The notes: generated by a model not told the origin, from the letters alone. A DNA stretch of 64,000 nt from Diplonema papillatum (GCA_030068145.1 JAPJBO010000585.1:80804-144803), one strand, 5' to 3'. Shown: positions 43,737-56,233, counted from the stretch's first letter. Translations and numbers: made by a program.

Positions 43737-45650
43737 GTAAGTAGGGTGCCGGTACATATTCAAGCGAGTCCCTCTCGTCGGTGGCTCCCGCCCCTTGGAT
43801 CCCCGGGAAGACCGGGAGGAGGGAAAAAAAACAGCAGTAACAAATACGGACTGTGCTCGGTGCCATGCGATGCCAAGTGTGCAGAGCGAAGGGGGGCGGG
43901 TAGTGATGGGGCGGTAGCAACACCACACCGCCTGCCACGTGCGTTGCTGCGCGAATACGGCGGAGCCAGCAGGAGCCGCGGGCGCAGGGCCGGCTTATGG
44001 ACGACAGTGTTTCGATTTTGTCTTGTCTTCGATGATGTACTCTCTAGGTTCCAGCAGATTATGGACCGCATAGTTTTAAATTCCAGCCTAGGGGCTGTTT
44101 AAACCTAAGTCGCTTGTAATGGTCAGTGCAGCACTTCCCATGCATGAGCCAGAATCTGAACTGGACCGTCCATCTAAGCCAGAAACAAAACTAGGTCGGC
44201 TTGCCGGGAGTTTCGGGCCGCTGTGTCTGGTCGGGTTCCCCCTATTCACCTCGCACCCGAACACCGATATACGAGCGTTTTTTTTTTTTCCGCCCCCGGC
44301 GCTGCCATTCCGACGATAGAAGCGAAGAAAAGCCGAAAGAAAACAGAAACAGAAACAGCGGCGAGCACTCGCTCCGCGCAAAAAAAATTAGTATGGCGCT
44401 TTCTTTTGTTTGCGCACTAGCGGAACTCACCTGCCGCGGTAAGTTTCATGTAGTACGCTGCCAACTACTAATTCTTAGTACCAACAATGCATTGTTAACA
44501 CAAAAAAACAGAAGCAGCTCAGTGTAGGTGTGGTATGATATATGTGGGGCATCCAGCCATGGCGATAGGGCAGTGTTGTCGTGTCCGGTCAGGCCAAACA
44601 GCGGGCATTTTATTGTCGTCGTCTGAATTCCCCCTAGGCATAGTGATCAAACCCCCCAGGAGGGGCTGTCACGGTACCCTGAGGCTCGCGCCGCCACCGG
44701 GTTTTTCGATCGTCCGGGGACTCACGCTGCGTTCGCAAAGCGTTGTTGGGCCAACCCGCAAGTTCATGTTCCAAGAAATATGAACGTGTTGTAGAAAGGC
44801 CTTATGTGCTTTTGCCTGAGCCCTGAGCGACAACACTAACGCGCAAATATGCTCTACACTAGCGGGAAAACGGCGACTCGGCTCAGAACGAGAGCGGGGA
44901 GAAAATTGTAGTTTAATGTTGGGGGGGTTGCAAAAGAAAAACGGAGAGAATCCGATATGCTTTTCCCTTTTTTTCCCCTCCTGGCCGACGGGTCCCGATA
45001 TGCCCTTTTAATTGCTTGCCCGTGGGAAGCGGGATTCATCTCGAGACCGCGCAAACGTTGGGGGAAACAAAATGGAATATTTTCTGCTAAACGTATATGC
45101 ATCCCTTCCTCCACCTTGGTGGGAGGTCTCCGGGTCGAGCTCGTTCGGAGGCAGTGTATCGAAAAATAAAACCAAAAACGTAAATGGGCAATGGTTTTGG
45201 AGCTATTTTGCAGGCTGGCGACTCGGGGTGCGGAACTTCCGTTCTTTTACCTGCGGACCCTTTGCGCCTGAAAAGCTAGCTTGCCTGTTTGGGCACTGTG
45301 TGTGTGTGTGTGTGTGTTCATCAAACCGACGATTCGTCGTTCAGACTGTTTCATGCTCTATGAAGCCGGTGCTGTTGAGCCTCCTATCGACAGAGGAGAC
45401 GGGATGGGCGGAGGTTCTCGGTTGGGTCTCATTCTGGGAGTGTAGGAGGCGTATGCCTCTAGCAGGCTAACCTGACTTTCAGACACCGAAGCTCCGGGCA
45501 CGATAAACGCGACGATCAAGCTGAAACGGAGGCGAAAGCATGGCATAACGTGCGAAGAATTACCGCGACGCCGGCGATGCAGAATATCGCTGCATACTAT
45601 TTGTATTTCAACCCAAATGATTAGCATCCGTCCCCTCCCTTCACTCACAA

Positions 45651-45802
45651 ACACTCGCTCGGGTTATCAGGCTTCAAGTCGCCTGATCGATGTTGCCCCT
45701 GTTCGCTTGAGGACCTAGAACTTTGGAGCCTCTGACCTTTTTTTCGTAGCTTCTTAGTCATCAAGTCAAGATTTGCAACGGGCGGCCTTTTCGAGTATTT
45801 CC
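45651..45802. mobile_element. MITE-like element B, copy 3, degenerate
   Basis: The right end CAACGGGCGGCCTTTTCGAG then TATTTCC is clear. The left end AAACACTCGCTCGGG is degenerate. It is followed within 20 bases by motif C. Confidence 0.45.
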
Positions 45803-45820
45803 TACAAATCAAAGGTACTT

Positions 45821-45865
45821 TTAGAGTTAAAGTTCGCTTGAAATTCCGGGGTTTTAGGGTCTTTT
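45821..45865 (+). repeat. Motif C copy
   Basis: TTTTAGAGTTAAAGTTCGCT, TGAAATTCCGGGGTTTTAGG and GTCT. This is the closest match to the copy at 24,816-24,865. Confidence 0.7.
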
Positions 45866-46181
45866 AGCAAAAAGAAACACAAAAGATTTACAGCGCGTGA
45901 GTTGGGTAGCGTAACTTTGGTAGGTGGAAACACTTCTGTATTCGATAGAACGTTCGTACAACGGAGAGAAATGTCGTCTGACTCTTCTTCAGACTGGCTC
46001 GAACCACCGCTTCTTATGCAAGCTTTTCCTCGTTGCTGACACCAGACGTGTGGCGCTGTTTCTCCGAAAGCCGGGTTGTTCCTTCGTTCGTGAAACGACG
46101 TTGAACTTGGTGTAGGTTCCCGCGGCCGCGCAAAACACGGTTCATTACTTTACAGGCTTTGGTGTCGTTTATTTCTTAATA

Positions 46182-46619
46182 GTGGTGCGTCGGATTCCAA
46201 CGGAACAGACAGGACCAGCCAGGTCCCCGGCAGGTTTGTGCGCTGATCTCTTGACGTGGCGGTTAGCTGTGTCTGAACGCAGCACTCGGGACGGAACGGA
46301 TCTCTTGTTCGTGTGCAAAGTGGCACCGACCCGTGCACCTTTTTCCTCCCCGCCGCCAAGACAGCAGCGTCATGCAGCTGAGGACAACTTCCCCCCTCCC
46401 TCCGCCAGCCGCTCCTCTGCCGCTACACTTGGCGGGGTTTTCAGAGCGACAAAAACCCTGCCAGAACTGCCCGTATCCTGTCGCGTTCCGCCGGCCTCTC
46501 AGTACGCACCTAAAAACCGGACATTCCTAGCGTGCGCGGTGCCCTTACAGCAGTGTCAAAATACTGTACACACTAACCCCTCCCGCGATAGCAGACCCAC
46601 TTTTGGAAATTACAAGTGA
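46182..46619 (+). CDS. Coding-like segment, exon candidate
   Basis: One frame is open for 145 codons with protein-like composition (GLCADLLTWRLAVSERSTRD, then HAAEDNFPPPSASRSSAATL, LPELPVSCRVPPASQYAPKN, then CAVPLQQCQNTVH). There is no ATG at its start; the frame is open further upstream, so it is probably an internal or 3' exon. A pyrimidine-rich acceptor (TTTTTCCTCCCCGCCGCCAAG) ends at 46,360, and the frame ends at CAAGTGATT, donor-like. Rich in Ser, Pro and Cys. Family unknown. Confidence 0.4.
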   Translation: MVRRIPTEQTGPARSPAGLCADLLTWRLAVSERSTRDGTDLLFVCKVAPTRAPFSSPPPRQQRHAAEDNFPPPSASRSSAATLGGVFRATKTLPELPVSCRVPPASQYAPKNRTFLACAVPLQQCQNTVHTNPSRDSRPTFGNYK

Positions 46620-49045
46620 TTTCACATGTTAAGTGTAAGTTGACAACACGGTCATCATACAACACGTGTTCGCATGTGACCACATGGTATGCTATGTCAT
46701 TTCACAATATGAAATACGGTATGGGCTACCTCAGACAAGTGGGTTGTGTAAAAGACGAGCCCCTGAGTTTTCTGTTGACGGCACTACCCTGAATCCAAAA
46801 CTTTGGCGCGGCTTCAGGACCAGAGAGGGTTCCACTCGGGCGGTTCAGGTTGTATGTGGCTTCACAAAAAAGAAACTTCGACCGCTGGGCCTATCAATTT
46901 CCCTTGAATGCATCGGGTTTGCAGAATCCTATCAAGTGGAAAGCTAAGCGCCCAGGTTGGGGGGTGTTCATTTGTGCGATTGAACAGGGGGTTGCTCACT
47001 TTCTCAAGGGAGGGGTAATTACGGTAAACTGTTTGGACGGGCGGAAAAGAACCTTGACGCGCCTGATTCGGTTCTCCTAACGGGTTGGTTCATGGTTAGG
47101 TGAATTTCGCTGCAGTATGCTCTGGTATTCTTCCTGTTCAGTTTTCGTACGCGTCGGAATAAGAACTCGTCACTCGCCAAGCAGCACTGATGATGATGAC
47201 GAGAGAAAGAGAAAGAGAGAGAGAGCATGTGTTGATTTTCAATATACGCAGGTGCCCAGTCGTTTTTCTTTTCACGAGATTCAGACAGCAAGTCCACCTT
47301 TTTCTCCTTTCCTTTGGCTGAGGCGAGCTTCTTATTCCTTCGGCATTGCACGTATTAACCCGAGGTGCTTTTCTTTGTGTGTGTACCGTTTTCGTCTTCT
47401 TCCTTATTTTGTGGGGGGGAGGCGTACGTGGGCATTCGTTTTCTTTTCCGTCTGCAGGATCTTTTCCGCACGCTTTTCTTTTGCGGTGTCGACCGGTTGA
47501 CAGTTGAAAAGGAAGCATCGTCCGCCCCGTTGGGGTCAAAGAAGGATGGAAACGGGGACGGGGGGTATCGGGTTGCTTGCAGTCTCCGGTTGATTTATTC
47601 ACAACGCGTTGATGGAAGAGTATCACAGGGGGAGATATCACGCGTAACTCCCGTCGGGGGGTGGTACTCGAATGTTCAAATCGTCTTCTGGAGTCAGCAC
47701 CGTCCATTCCTGTTTGCCTGGCATGAGTATTAGAGTGCTTTTTAACTCCTTTTTTTTTTTTTTTGCGCTCTCGCCTTTTGTATCTGCAGTTAAAAGCTGG
47801 TGAGCATGAGAATCCTGCTAATCGACTTCAATATCCTCCCCCTCCTTCGGCTCTTCTTCTGGTGTCTTTTGATTTCGGACACAAAATCCACCCCACCCCC
47901 GCCCCCCTGCTGCGCATTTGAACGCGCGATCCGCCATTAGATTTGCTTGTTCTAACCTTTTTTTCAGAGCGAACGCAAGCATGAAAACGCCGGGAGTCTA
48001 ACGGTCTCCGGGTAACTTCGGGGGGGGAAACTTTAGTTTGGGGTGGGAGATGCTTAGGTAGTAAAGGGGGGGAGGGAATATTTCTTGAGTATTGGGGGGA
48101 GGTGCTTGTCTATTGTGCGGTACGAGGAGTATCAGCATCGAAACCCCTGTTTGTCTGTGAAACCACGAAAGCTCCGCAGTTCTGCGTGAAAGGGAAACAC
48201 TCGAGGCAACGCTGGCGGGCACCTGGTATGCACTTGGCGGAGTAAGCGAGAGTCGTAGGGCAGCTTTCATGTTTATCCCAGCGCTCAAACGCTGGAGTTA
48301 CCGGAGTGAAATCGCTCCATCTTCTGCGGCAGGAGAGCACCTACCGTGAAATACCTGCGATCGTGGACGACGCTTGACCCGACTTGCGACAGATAAGTGA
48401 AAGGACGGTTGTACACCTTCGTTCGGCTGTCATTTCTTCGCCGCGTTACTACGCTTCCGCGTTTAAAACAGGTGCTGCAGCAAGCATTTGCTCTGAGCAC
48501 TAGCTGATTTGGCTCGCTACCATGAACAAAGAAGGACCGGCCCGCATTTCCTTTTCTTTTTTGATCACCTCGTTTCGCGTTCTGTGCAGGTTCCCGAACA
48601 ATCAAAAAAAGATGCGAGCGCTTATGCGGTTATGTTGTGGGGTTTGTGGGGTGAGATGGTGGTGGGGGGGTTGGGAAATGGGTGCTGTGGTCCATCCTCA
48701 AAGCAGAAAAACGATAACCGGTTTTGACAAGTTTTGAGCTCAAAAGAAAGCGGGGCGGTCGGGGCCGCCACTCACAAAAGTGCCTTTCTTGCACGGGGAG
48801 AATACAAAGAGGTAAACCCCCCGGGAGGCTGGAAGTAATGTCTGTGATTTTTAGAGTGAAAGTTTTTGTGTCCTACTTTTCCCTTTTTTTTCCTGCTGCT
48901 CCTAATCTACTCGTGTTTCCTTCGTTCGCATCAGTGTTTTTAGCATTGAAGCTTTTGTGCCATAAAACGTGATTCAGGTTAACTGAAGCTTTTGTGCCAT
49001 AAAACGTGATTCAGGTTAACAAGTGCGGTATTTTCTAGCTTCTTC
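46620..49045. other. No firm gene
   Basis: Two adjacent open pieces at 46,690-46,944 and 46,850-47,080 (for example FDRWAYQFPLNASGLQNPIK) are in different frames. Motif C occurs as TTTTTAGAGTGAAAGTTTTT at 48,850. A perfect 37-bp tandem duplication is at 48,947-49,020. Confidence 0.3.
48947..49020. repeat. Perfect 37-bp tandem duplication
   Basis: The unit TGAAGCTTTTGTGCCATAAA ACGTGATTCAGGTTAAC occurs exactly twice, head to tail, with no mismatch. Confidence 0.97.
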
Positions 49046-49318
49046 TTGAAGACTGCTACCTACCCCTCCACTTCCGGGAGAATGCCCGGGATCCATGGCC
49101 CGCTCACAGAGGATGAATTTGGGATGGAACTGTTTTCGGAACGCAAGGTCCGCTGCTTTCAACATTTCTTTTTGAGGCTTGAAGACCGGGCCGTTTTGAA
49201 TGCCGGTCACGAGAAAAAGACGGTTGACATTCTCCCGAAGGGATGGGCAGGCAATATGCTTTTACAGTTCCAGGCCTGTCAGGCATACACTCTGCTTCAC
49301 CGGGTGAAGTCTGGATAA
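49046..49318 (+). CDS. Coding-like segment of 90 codons
   Basis: The frame reads GIHGPLTEDEFGMELFSERK, FFLRLEDRAVLNAGHEKKTV and DILPKGWAGNMLLQFQACQA to a TAA. The first in-frame codon is not ATG; an ATG lies at about 49,082. Charged, mixed composition is protein-like. There are no clear splice borders. Family unknown. Confidence 0.33.
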   Translation: MKTATYPSTSGRMPGIHGPLTEDEFGMELFSERKVRCFQHFFLRLEDRAVLNAGHEKKTVDILPKGWAGNMLLQFQACQAYTLLHRVKSG

Positions 49319-49426
49319 GCAGAGGTGAGAGCTGCTCCTGTGAACCCCCGCTGAGGCCTGTTTAGGCTCTTTCCGTTGGGGGGGTCACTCTTCAAGCTCT
49401 AAGGGTACTACCAGACGAACCCACAT

Positions 49427-49463
49427 GCTGCCTCCCATGCATGTTTGATGTTGGCATCAAGTG
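49427..49463 (+). repeat. Dispersed repeat E, copy 3
   Basis: GCTGCCTCCCATGCATGTTT then GATGTTGGCATCAAGT. Same orientation as the other two copies. Confidence 0.6.
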
Positions 49464-50020
49464 TAAGAGAGGAGCTTTGTAGTTGAACCCGGATGCCTAT
49501 TCCGGCTGACTTGAAAGCCAGCAGAGGGAGGCCTTCCTGGCGCGGAGCAAAAAGAAGAAAGTCGACGTAGAGCTTCTATTTGGCGTAGTTTCATTTAACC
49601 GTGAAGCTGGCGCATGCTGGGCCCAATCGCGTGTGCTGCGAGAGTCAGGGAGGGACCGGAGGTATTAAATACCAGGCGCGACCCCACTTCCCAAACTCGA
49701 CCCGTGCACAAGCAAACTGCAACAAGCGAGCTTTCATCTAACACACGAGAGCGCTCAATCTGACTCTAAGTAATCACGGACTACGGTCAAGGACAGTTGC
49801 GTGACGCCCTCTCTTGTTGCTTTGTTGCTTTCTCCGACGCCTCCCCCTTTCTCTTTTTAGCTGCTCCCGTGCACAGGGCCTCCTATTGCCGGTGTTGAAC
49901 ACGCATCGATTTCTCCTTGAAGACTGTTTCGCTCTGGATGAAGTCGGTGTTCCTTCTTTTGTTCTGAAAGGTGTGGGGGCCGGTGTGCTGTGGTTTGGGG
50001 GTTGGTTTTCCCTCTTGTTT

Positions 50021-50068
50021 TTGTGTTCCGACGATCCCAAATGGGCGTACAGATTGGTGTCTTTCGAC
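50021..50068 (+). repeat. Motif D copy
   Basis: TTGTGTTCCGACGATCCCAA, ATGGGCGTACAGATTGGTGT, CTTTCGAC. Further copies are at 29,355, 51,021 and 59,665. Where open, it encodes a recurring SDDP...RLVS peptide. Confidence 0.7.
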
Positions 50069-50908
50069 CTTTTGTGTGTTTGTGAAGTTCAGCCAGCTTA
50101 GTGCGTGCTTGTGGTGATCGGTGGGGGTTCCAAAAGAAATGTTTTGTTTTATCGTATCTTCGAGCTAGACTTGATCTCGTGCATTAACCGAGTGGCCCAG
50201 TTTTTTGCGGGCCCAATAATTTCTGATACGTGGTTGCCAACATCTTGTCTACCGCGGCCTCTACCCCCGTCCCTTTCATACTTTTGTCGTTGGGCTTGCT
50301 TTGACTCACGACGAAAATAAGGGCGTATTTTTGCCTGTCGGCTTTTTCTCTTGCTGTAAGATACAGGGCAGCCGCTCCATGTGTGCACGGTTGCTTTTCT
50401 CCCAACTTTCCATGGTACCCCGTTCCAACGCATCTTCTACGCAGCTGCACGCACAATAAGGCGTGCAGGAAAAGGAGGAGGGGGGGGGGGTGGGGGAAGT
50501 TCTCTGGGTTCTCTTTTTTTTTTTAAAGTGAACTCGTTCTAGCGTTTTTTTTTTTCTTTTTAGGGCTTTTAGCCGAAAGCCTGGCACCTGAAATGCCACG
50601 GCGGGCCTCCTGTCGTCAACACGTGTGTGCACGACTAGAAGCCGACAAAGTGCACGCACAATTGTAGAGTATTTCCAGGTTTGTCGAACCGGTATTTTGG
50701 AGTCTCCGGCTAACCGTTGAGGCTGTGAGTAAAACGAGAAAAAAGGGCAAAGGAGCATTTACGAGGGGTGCTGGAAAGCACAAAAAAAAAAGAGGAGAGG
50801 GGGGGGGGGGGGGGGGGGGATAACAAATAAAAGAGAAGCGCTTCGTAATTTTCATTTTGCTTGTGTGTGCGTGCCGGTTGGCCGACTCCCTTCTTCTTGC
50901 TTCACCAC

Positions 50909-50962
50909 AGGCCGGGGAGGAGCTCCAGTTGGTCCGAGGCACGCTGCCCTCTCCGCTAAACT
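50909..50962 (+). CDS. Small exon candidate
   Basis: After CTTCTTGCTTCACCACAG an open piece reads AGEELQLVRGTLPSPLN to a stop overlapping a TAA/GTACTC donor-like site. The acceptor is good; the coding claim is weak because of length. Confidence 0.3.
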
Positions 50963-51020
50963 AAGTACTCCCTGCGTTCGTTTTGCGGTAGTGTCCCTGC
51001 CTGGGTTCCGATGCTTTTTT

Positions 51021-51070
51021 CTGTGTTTCCGACGAGCCCGTGCGGGCGTCCAGCTTGGGTGTCTCACGAC
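51021..51070 (+). repeat. Motif D copy
   Basis: CTGTGTTTCCGACGAGCCCG, GGCGTCCAGCTTGGGTGTCT. It lies 1.0 kb downstream of the previous D copy, in the same orientation. Confidence 0.65.
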
Positions 51071-51480
51071 ATTTCTTGCTTGTTTGCGATGTGTTTTCTT
51101 TTTTCGATCTCTTTTCTTTCTTCTCCCGAGTCAGGCGTGACAATCGTTCCCATCAATTCACGCCGCGGGTGACTTGACAGCGCGCTCTGTCGGCATTACC
51201 CGGTGCAATGTTTTTCAGAGTGCGAAGCTGTTTAAAAAGGGGGGGGGTCGAATAACACCAACGGGATGTCAAAAAAAAAAAGCACTATCATCATTTGACC
51301 CTAGTATAATAACTCAGAACTCATATATAATGAGGACAACTCTTTGTGGTCTACATGGCGACAGCGGAGCGAGCGACTTCATCACATAAACAACTCCGTG
51401 GTGGGTAAGGTGAGACAGGCGTCGCTGTGGTCAGTCTGTCGCTACCCCTTCCGACTGACGCGGTTTGGCCTTACCAACAG

Positions 51481-51650
51481 ATGTTATTCCCCCACAACCG
51501 CGAAAGCTTCCGTTGGCAAACCACCTGTTCGAAGGCCTGACAATCACACTAATGCAAGAAATTTACACCTGCAGACGAGGAAAACGCGGGCGAGTGGGCA
51601 CTCCACCTCACGCCACCCCCCTCGCAGCAAAAAAGACCTTCGACAACTAA
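51481..51650 (+). CDS. Terminal exon candidate
   Basis: After GGCCTTACCAACAG a frame encodes DVIPPQPRKLPLANHLFEGL, TITLMQEIYTCRRGKRGRVG, TPPHATPLAAKKTFDN and a TAA. An overlapping frame is also open and more basic, so the frame is not certain. Family unknown. Confidence 0.33.
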
Positions 51651-54600
51651 GCAAAAGAGCGGCCGCTGGGTGAACAGGTGCTACGATTGCGGCGAGTCAT
51701 CAGAAGGTGGCTAGAGGACAGAAGATGGGAGGGGGGTGGGTGATGAACACCGTAGAGAGGCTTCGCAAAAGAAGGGACTTCTGCTCAGGGTAGGTAGAGG
51801 CGAGGGGAAAACGTGGGTTGCACACAGTGCGCAACCCAGCGATAGCCCCTTTCTCGGAGGTTGTTAAAAACGAAGATAAAGAGAGAGGCCGCATCTTCCT
51901 CGTCGTCGAGAGGAAAAAAGGCGATGGTGAGTTAGCGTATTTGGTCTTTTTCTTTTTACTCACTTTTTGGGGCATGTGGGGATACATACTTCATGTCAGA
52001 AGGAGTGGAAGGGGTTCATTCGGGCTGTTGTTGCGGCAGTAATGCAACACACAGCTCGAAGGTCTGAAGTCTTCTGCGATAAAAACACCCTGTGGAGATC
52101 CACCTGGATGACACTCCTGCGAACTACCACCGCTAGTGGACTTTTTAAACTGGTTTTCATGGTTTACTACTTAGTTAGTGTCAGGTTTCTCGTGTGTTGA
52201 TTTCCTCGTTTCTCCTTTTCTCTCTCACTAATCGATGAGCTATTCGGGGGTGGAAAAGCGCCCCTCCCGTGGCCACTGGTATTTTGAGTGTACTCTTTGG
52301 AAAGAGGATCGCTCGCTCTTGTATGCTCAGACATTCGCGGCACACGTTTCTTACTGGGCGTAAGATGAGCTCAACAAGAGCAGGTAACCCGGTTTAGACG
52401 ATTAGGATCGCACCACGGGTGTCCTCTGTACCGCCGCGTAGTAGCGGTTGGTGAATGTTGCGAATGCCTCCAAAATGCGAATGATACGTCTGGTATGACT
52501 GATCGCCTTTCCTAATCCGCGGCCAGTCTGCCGAGCCCGGCAGAAACCGTACATCGCGAGAGTCGGAGGAAGAACGAATGGAAGAGTTAGCCGCGCTATC
52601 CTATCCCGAGCTTAAATCCTGGACGTGGTTTCAGGTGGCTGTAAGCTTCCTCGGGCGGTTCAGCTTCCTCGCAGCTGGCAAAACAAAAGAGAACAGCCGG
52701 TTCTCTCACTCTTCGGAGGCTGGAACAAGGATAGTTTTGGCATTTCTGTCTTGGCATTCAGGGGCATGTTACTCCATCCATGTCTATTTACTATTGATCT
52801 TCGGATGTTTTCAAGTGTTCCGACCCTGAATGATTCCCCTGTTTGGGATCATCTGCGGCGGCTGGGAATCCCATTCGTAATTTTGTTGTACATTGTCAAT
52901 TAGATCAATAGTTTCAGTTTTAATTCTTCTTTTTCTTCTCCCGTTGTTTTTCAACACGGAAAGCTAGCTTGTTTGGAGTAAGTTTCTGTTTGTCTCATGC
53001 TGACGGCTGTATACCATTTTTTTTCTTTGCTGACCTGTCGCGGGTAGCATCTCGCCTTTTGCATGCTTGTTCCCGTTTTTAGTGAAGCGGTCATAAAACG
53101 GATAAATTGGGGGGAATGCTGAACACTACTGAAACATGCTGGGTTGGTGTGCTTTGAGTCTCCGGGAGACTGCAGAACGTAGTGAAAAGGCCATGAGCTT
53201 TTATGTTGAGGTTAGGCGCGATTTTCGTATCGAAAGTCGCTTTCCTTTGAAAGCGGGGGAGTCATCTTCAAACCCCTGGGGTATAGTTTATGTAGCATCA
53301 TTCTTTTCCTTATCTATCGATCACTCTTTCCCGAGCGGGCAGATCGCATCTACAGGCCGGGAGGGTGACAAGAATTTCTGATTTGATTTGGCTGTGGACG
53401 CGTATAAATTGCCGTTTTGTTTGTGCGTGCTGGTTAATCGGCTTTCATCTTGTGCTAACCCTGCTTCGTATCCGGATTATATGACTTCGCGATCAACCAC
53501 CGAAAGGCACGCTGTCTATGTCTTAGCCTTCACAATACATGGAAACTGAGCCGTCGTATCCTTGGCATGGTTGTTGATTCGCTATTGTGCAGGCTCGTAT
53601 ATTTTGAAACAAACTATCTTTGATGTCTAGAAAATACCCGACGTAGCTGCTTGGACTCCGAATGGAAGGGAGGAAATATAGGTAGAGGGGCTCACTCAGG
53701 ACTTTCGACCTGTGATTTGTCTTGTAGGGGTAGACCCGCATGACCTCACGTCCGTTCAACGGTACTTACAGCACCTGGGATGCCTTCAGTTCTTTGTCTG
53801 GCAGCATCGTCGAGCATTTCCTTCCAAGCTGGCGCTTATGTAAAACAAAAAGAAATGCAAAGTTGTGAAACTAAGATGTTGTACGCTGCGTCCGGGGGCA
53901 GGTCCGATGGTAATAGTTTCAGCTATTTGTCTCCACCAGAGCGTGTTAGGCTCCACGTTTTCTTCTTTTTCTCTCTCGCTTTTTGAGTGGAAGTTCACTT
54001 CGAGAATCCGGAATTTCAAAGAAAAGCATTTTGTTAGGTAGCTCCTTTCGGGTGGTTCTTGGCCCGCACACGAAAACCGGTCAACCCGTGTCGAGAAACG
54101 GCCGAGCCGAAAAACTGAGGCACAATTTTTCGGATCGACCGCTTCACCCTGATGTTGTCGAGTTGAGGTTCTTGCACTGACGAACTACAACGGGCGATTA
54201 GCACCGACCGATCTTTAGTCGCTGTTGATTATTGGTTCCTATGTGTTTGGAAATGAAGCTCCATCGCTTTGCTAGAGCCCACGTCAACAAATACTTTCAC
54301 ATACACTCTAAAATAAAAGGGCGAGAAAAAGAAATAGGAGCTGAACACACCCGCTGGCGGGTCCACGAGAGTTCGAACCGTAGGCAACGGCAACAAACAG
54401 CAAAAACCGCGCTGTAAGTGCGTCTTCGCCACCGAATTCGCCGGAGGAGGGAGAGGGCAAGAAAGCATTCAAAGTAAGCCGGTGCTCTTCTCGCACACCA
54501 TGGGGAGTGCCGAGGGCGAGGCTAACGGAGAAGAAATGTAAAACGGGAAGGAAAAAAGGACGTTTGGGGAAGGTCGTTTCGTTGAGCCCACAAGCGCTGA

Positions 54601-55567
54601 ATCGCCTGTGCTCAAGGTTGTAGTGATTCATATGCAAAGAAAACACGACCACGGCGACAATCTGTATTTTGTAGTTCCTGACCAAACCGCAATGCGAAAC
54701 ATCTGGCGTTGATGAGTTTCTTGCTCGCAACTTCCGCATGATAATGAACACAGAAAGAGTCGCAATGTCTTGTCATGCTTAGTTTCGTCGGTTTTGTGCG
54801 CGTGCCGGCTGACCGGTTTCCCTGTTTTTTGCCCTGTTTCGAGTTGAGCACCGAAAGACTGCAAGGCAACCCGCAAGATTGCTGCGTGTTGTTGCCTTGA
54901 GAAACGCCACATAAGTCACAATGCAGCGATTATGCGCCACGAAAACCGTTTCTGCAACTACCGGAGGCAAGACAAGCACGCGAGGTGAAAACGATGGCTT
55001 CGTTTCGGAATTGGCATATTGAGCTACCTTACTTGATGTCGCTGTGTCTCCCATCAGCTCTGACGGGAGCAGGTTAGAAGAAAAGCAGAAGAAATAACAA
55101 AGGAACCTGCAAGGGAAGAACCACCTGCGGGTCCTCCCGTGTTTTTCTGCGGATGCGGGAGGGGGCTGAGATGCCAAACTGACGTCCACCGAAAAGCGGT
55201 GTAGAATGTATCGAAAGACTCGAGAGCAAGCTCTGTGCTTTTTTTCTTTTTTTTAAGTGAAATCCTTTGTTGCGTTGTGGGGAGGGAATCAATGTATCGC
55301 CAGCGGATTCCACTCGAAAGCGGAATGATGCGAAAAGGATGTTTATCTCGAAGCAGAGTCTCGCCCCTCCCCAATGAGATCCCTTCTATATCCAAGTTCC
55401 GTGTCTACTGCCTCCCCTTCCTACCTCCTCGACAGCAATATTTGACGTCTTCGGTTAACTTTCATCATGGGCTGACAGCCTGAAAGTCTTGGGGGATGTT
55501 GGTACCTTCGTGCCACATGCAACTGCCCCAAATTGGTGCCCCTCGTGTGGCGTTTTCTTCTATTCAG
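51651..55567. other. Repeat-bearing stretch without a firm gene
   Basis: It contains repeat A copy 2 (53,639-53,855) and motif C at 53,981-54,010. A phrase TGGACGTGGTTTCAGGTGGC at 52,621-52,640 recurs at 56,772-56,791. A coding-like piece at 53,170-53,381 (SEKAMSFYVEVRRDFRIESR) has no good splice borders. Confidence 0.35.
53639..53855 (+). repeat. Dispersed repeat A, copy 2 (short form)
   Basis: Same orientation as copy 1 (31,711-32,065) and about 90% identical in shared blocks. It lacks two internal segments. Confidence 0.8.
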
Positions 55568-55774
55568 GCGTCGAAGGGAGGGGTAAGAATACAAAGAACC
55601 TCAGTAATAGCCAGTGGGGTGGCTCCAGTGCTTCGGACTAACACACCGTATGCAGCTTACGCGAGCGGCGCTGGCAGAAAATTTCAGGCTTCCGAAAACC
55701 GAGACGATGGGCTGCACAAAGGCGAGGCGTTGACTAGAAGCATGCATAGAAGCCTAGAAGACATGACCCAGTAA
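55568..55774 (+). CDS. Exon candidate after a strong acceptor
   Basis: GTTTTCTTCTATTCAG precedes a frame reading ASKGGVRIQRTSVIASGVAP, VLRTNTPYAAYASGAGRKFQ, ASENRDDGLHKGEALTRSMH and so on to a TAA inside CCA/GTAACG, which is donor-like (GT at 55,771). A second coding-like frame follows at 55,781-56,035 (KDRSVFADIRVPMSAVGGRP), so the two may be successive exons. Family unknown. Confidence 0.42.
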   Translation, partial: ASKGGVRIQRTSVIASGVAPVLRTNTPYAAYASGAGRKFQASENRDDGLHKGEALTRSMHRSLEDMTQ

Positions 55775-56201
55775 CGGGACTTGTGTGCAAGTTCCCGCTT
55801 CAAAGCTCCCAGCCAGACCCTTTATGCAACAACGAGTTCCATTGCAGTTGGGAAGGACCGGAGCGTTTTTGCAGACATTCGTGTGCCCATGTCCGCGGTC
55901 GGCGGAAGACCGAGAGAGAGATCGGTTTTGACTTGCAGTGAACAAAGTAGACTGGAAGGAAAAAGAACTATATTGACCAATGGCCGCAATCCTACGGCCG
56001 CTGACCCAAACTGTTCTGATAGAAGGGCTGCCTGAGTGGAACCGGAGCAGTTCACTGTGCAGTCAGTCTAATTGTACTTTTAGAGCGTAAGTTCGCTTGA
56101 TTGCTTTTAATCCTTTTCTCGTGAGCAGTTGGCTTTCCTGCCTTCCTCTGTAACGGAGAAAGACAGAGCGCACATCTTTCATCATGATTCTGCGCGTTTC
56201 T

Positions 56202-56203
<2 letters not shown>

Positions 56204-56233
<30 letters not shown>
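56204..56233. repeat. Poly-T run of about 29 bases
   Basis: A second T run of similar kind lies at 56,297-56,315. Both are just upstream of the best exon of the right half and could act as pyrimidine tracts. Confidence 0.9.

Larger units (their letters stand above)
43737..46181. other. No firm gene; holds MITE-like copy 3 and motif C
   Basis: An acceptor-like TTGGAGCTATTTTGCAG at about 45,220 precedes a short open piece (GWRLGVRNFRSFTCGPFAPE). A GT run lies at 45,298-45,318. MITE-like B copy 3 and motif C lie together at 45,651-45,870. Confidence 0.3.
49319..50908. other. Repeat-bearing stretch with one exon-like piece
   Basis: Repeat E copy 3 is at 49,427-49,463. After a CCCCCTTTCTCTTTTTAG acceptor (ending near 49,860) a frame is open to 50,101 (RAQGLLLPVLNTHRFLLEDC, FALDEVGVPSFVLKGVGAGV). 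It crosses a copy of motif D (50,021-50,068). A G21 run is at 50,799-50,819. Confidence 0.35.
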
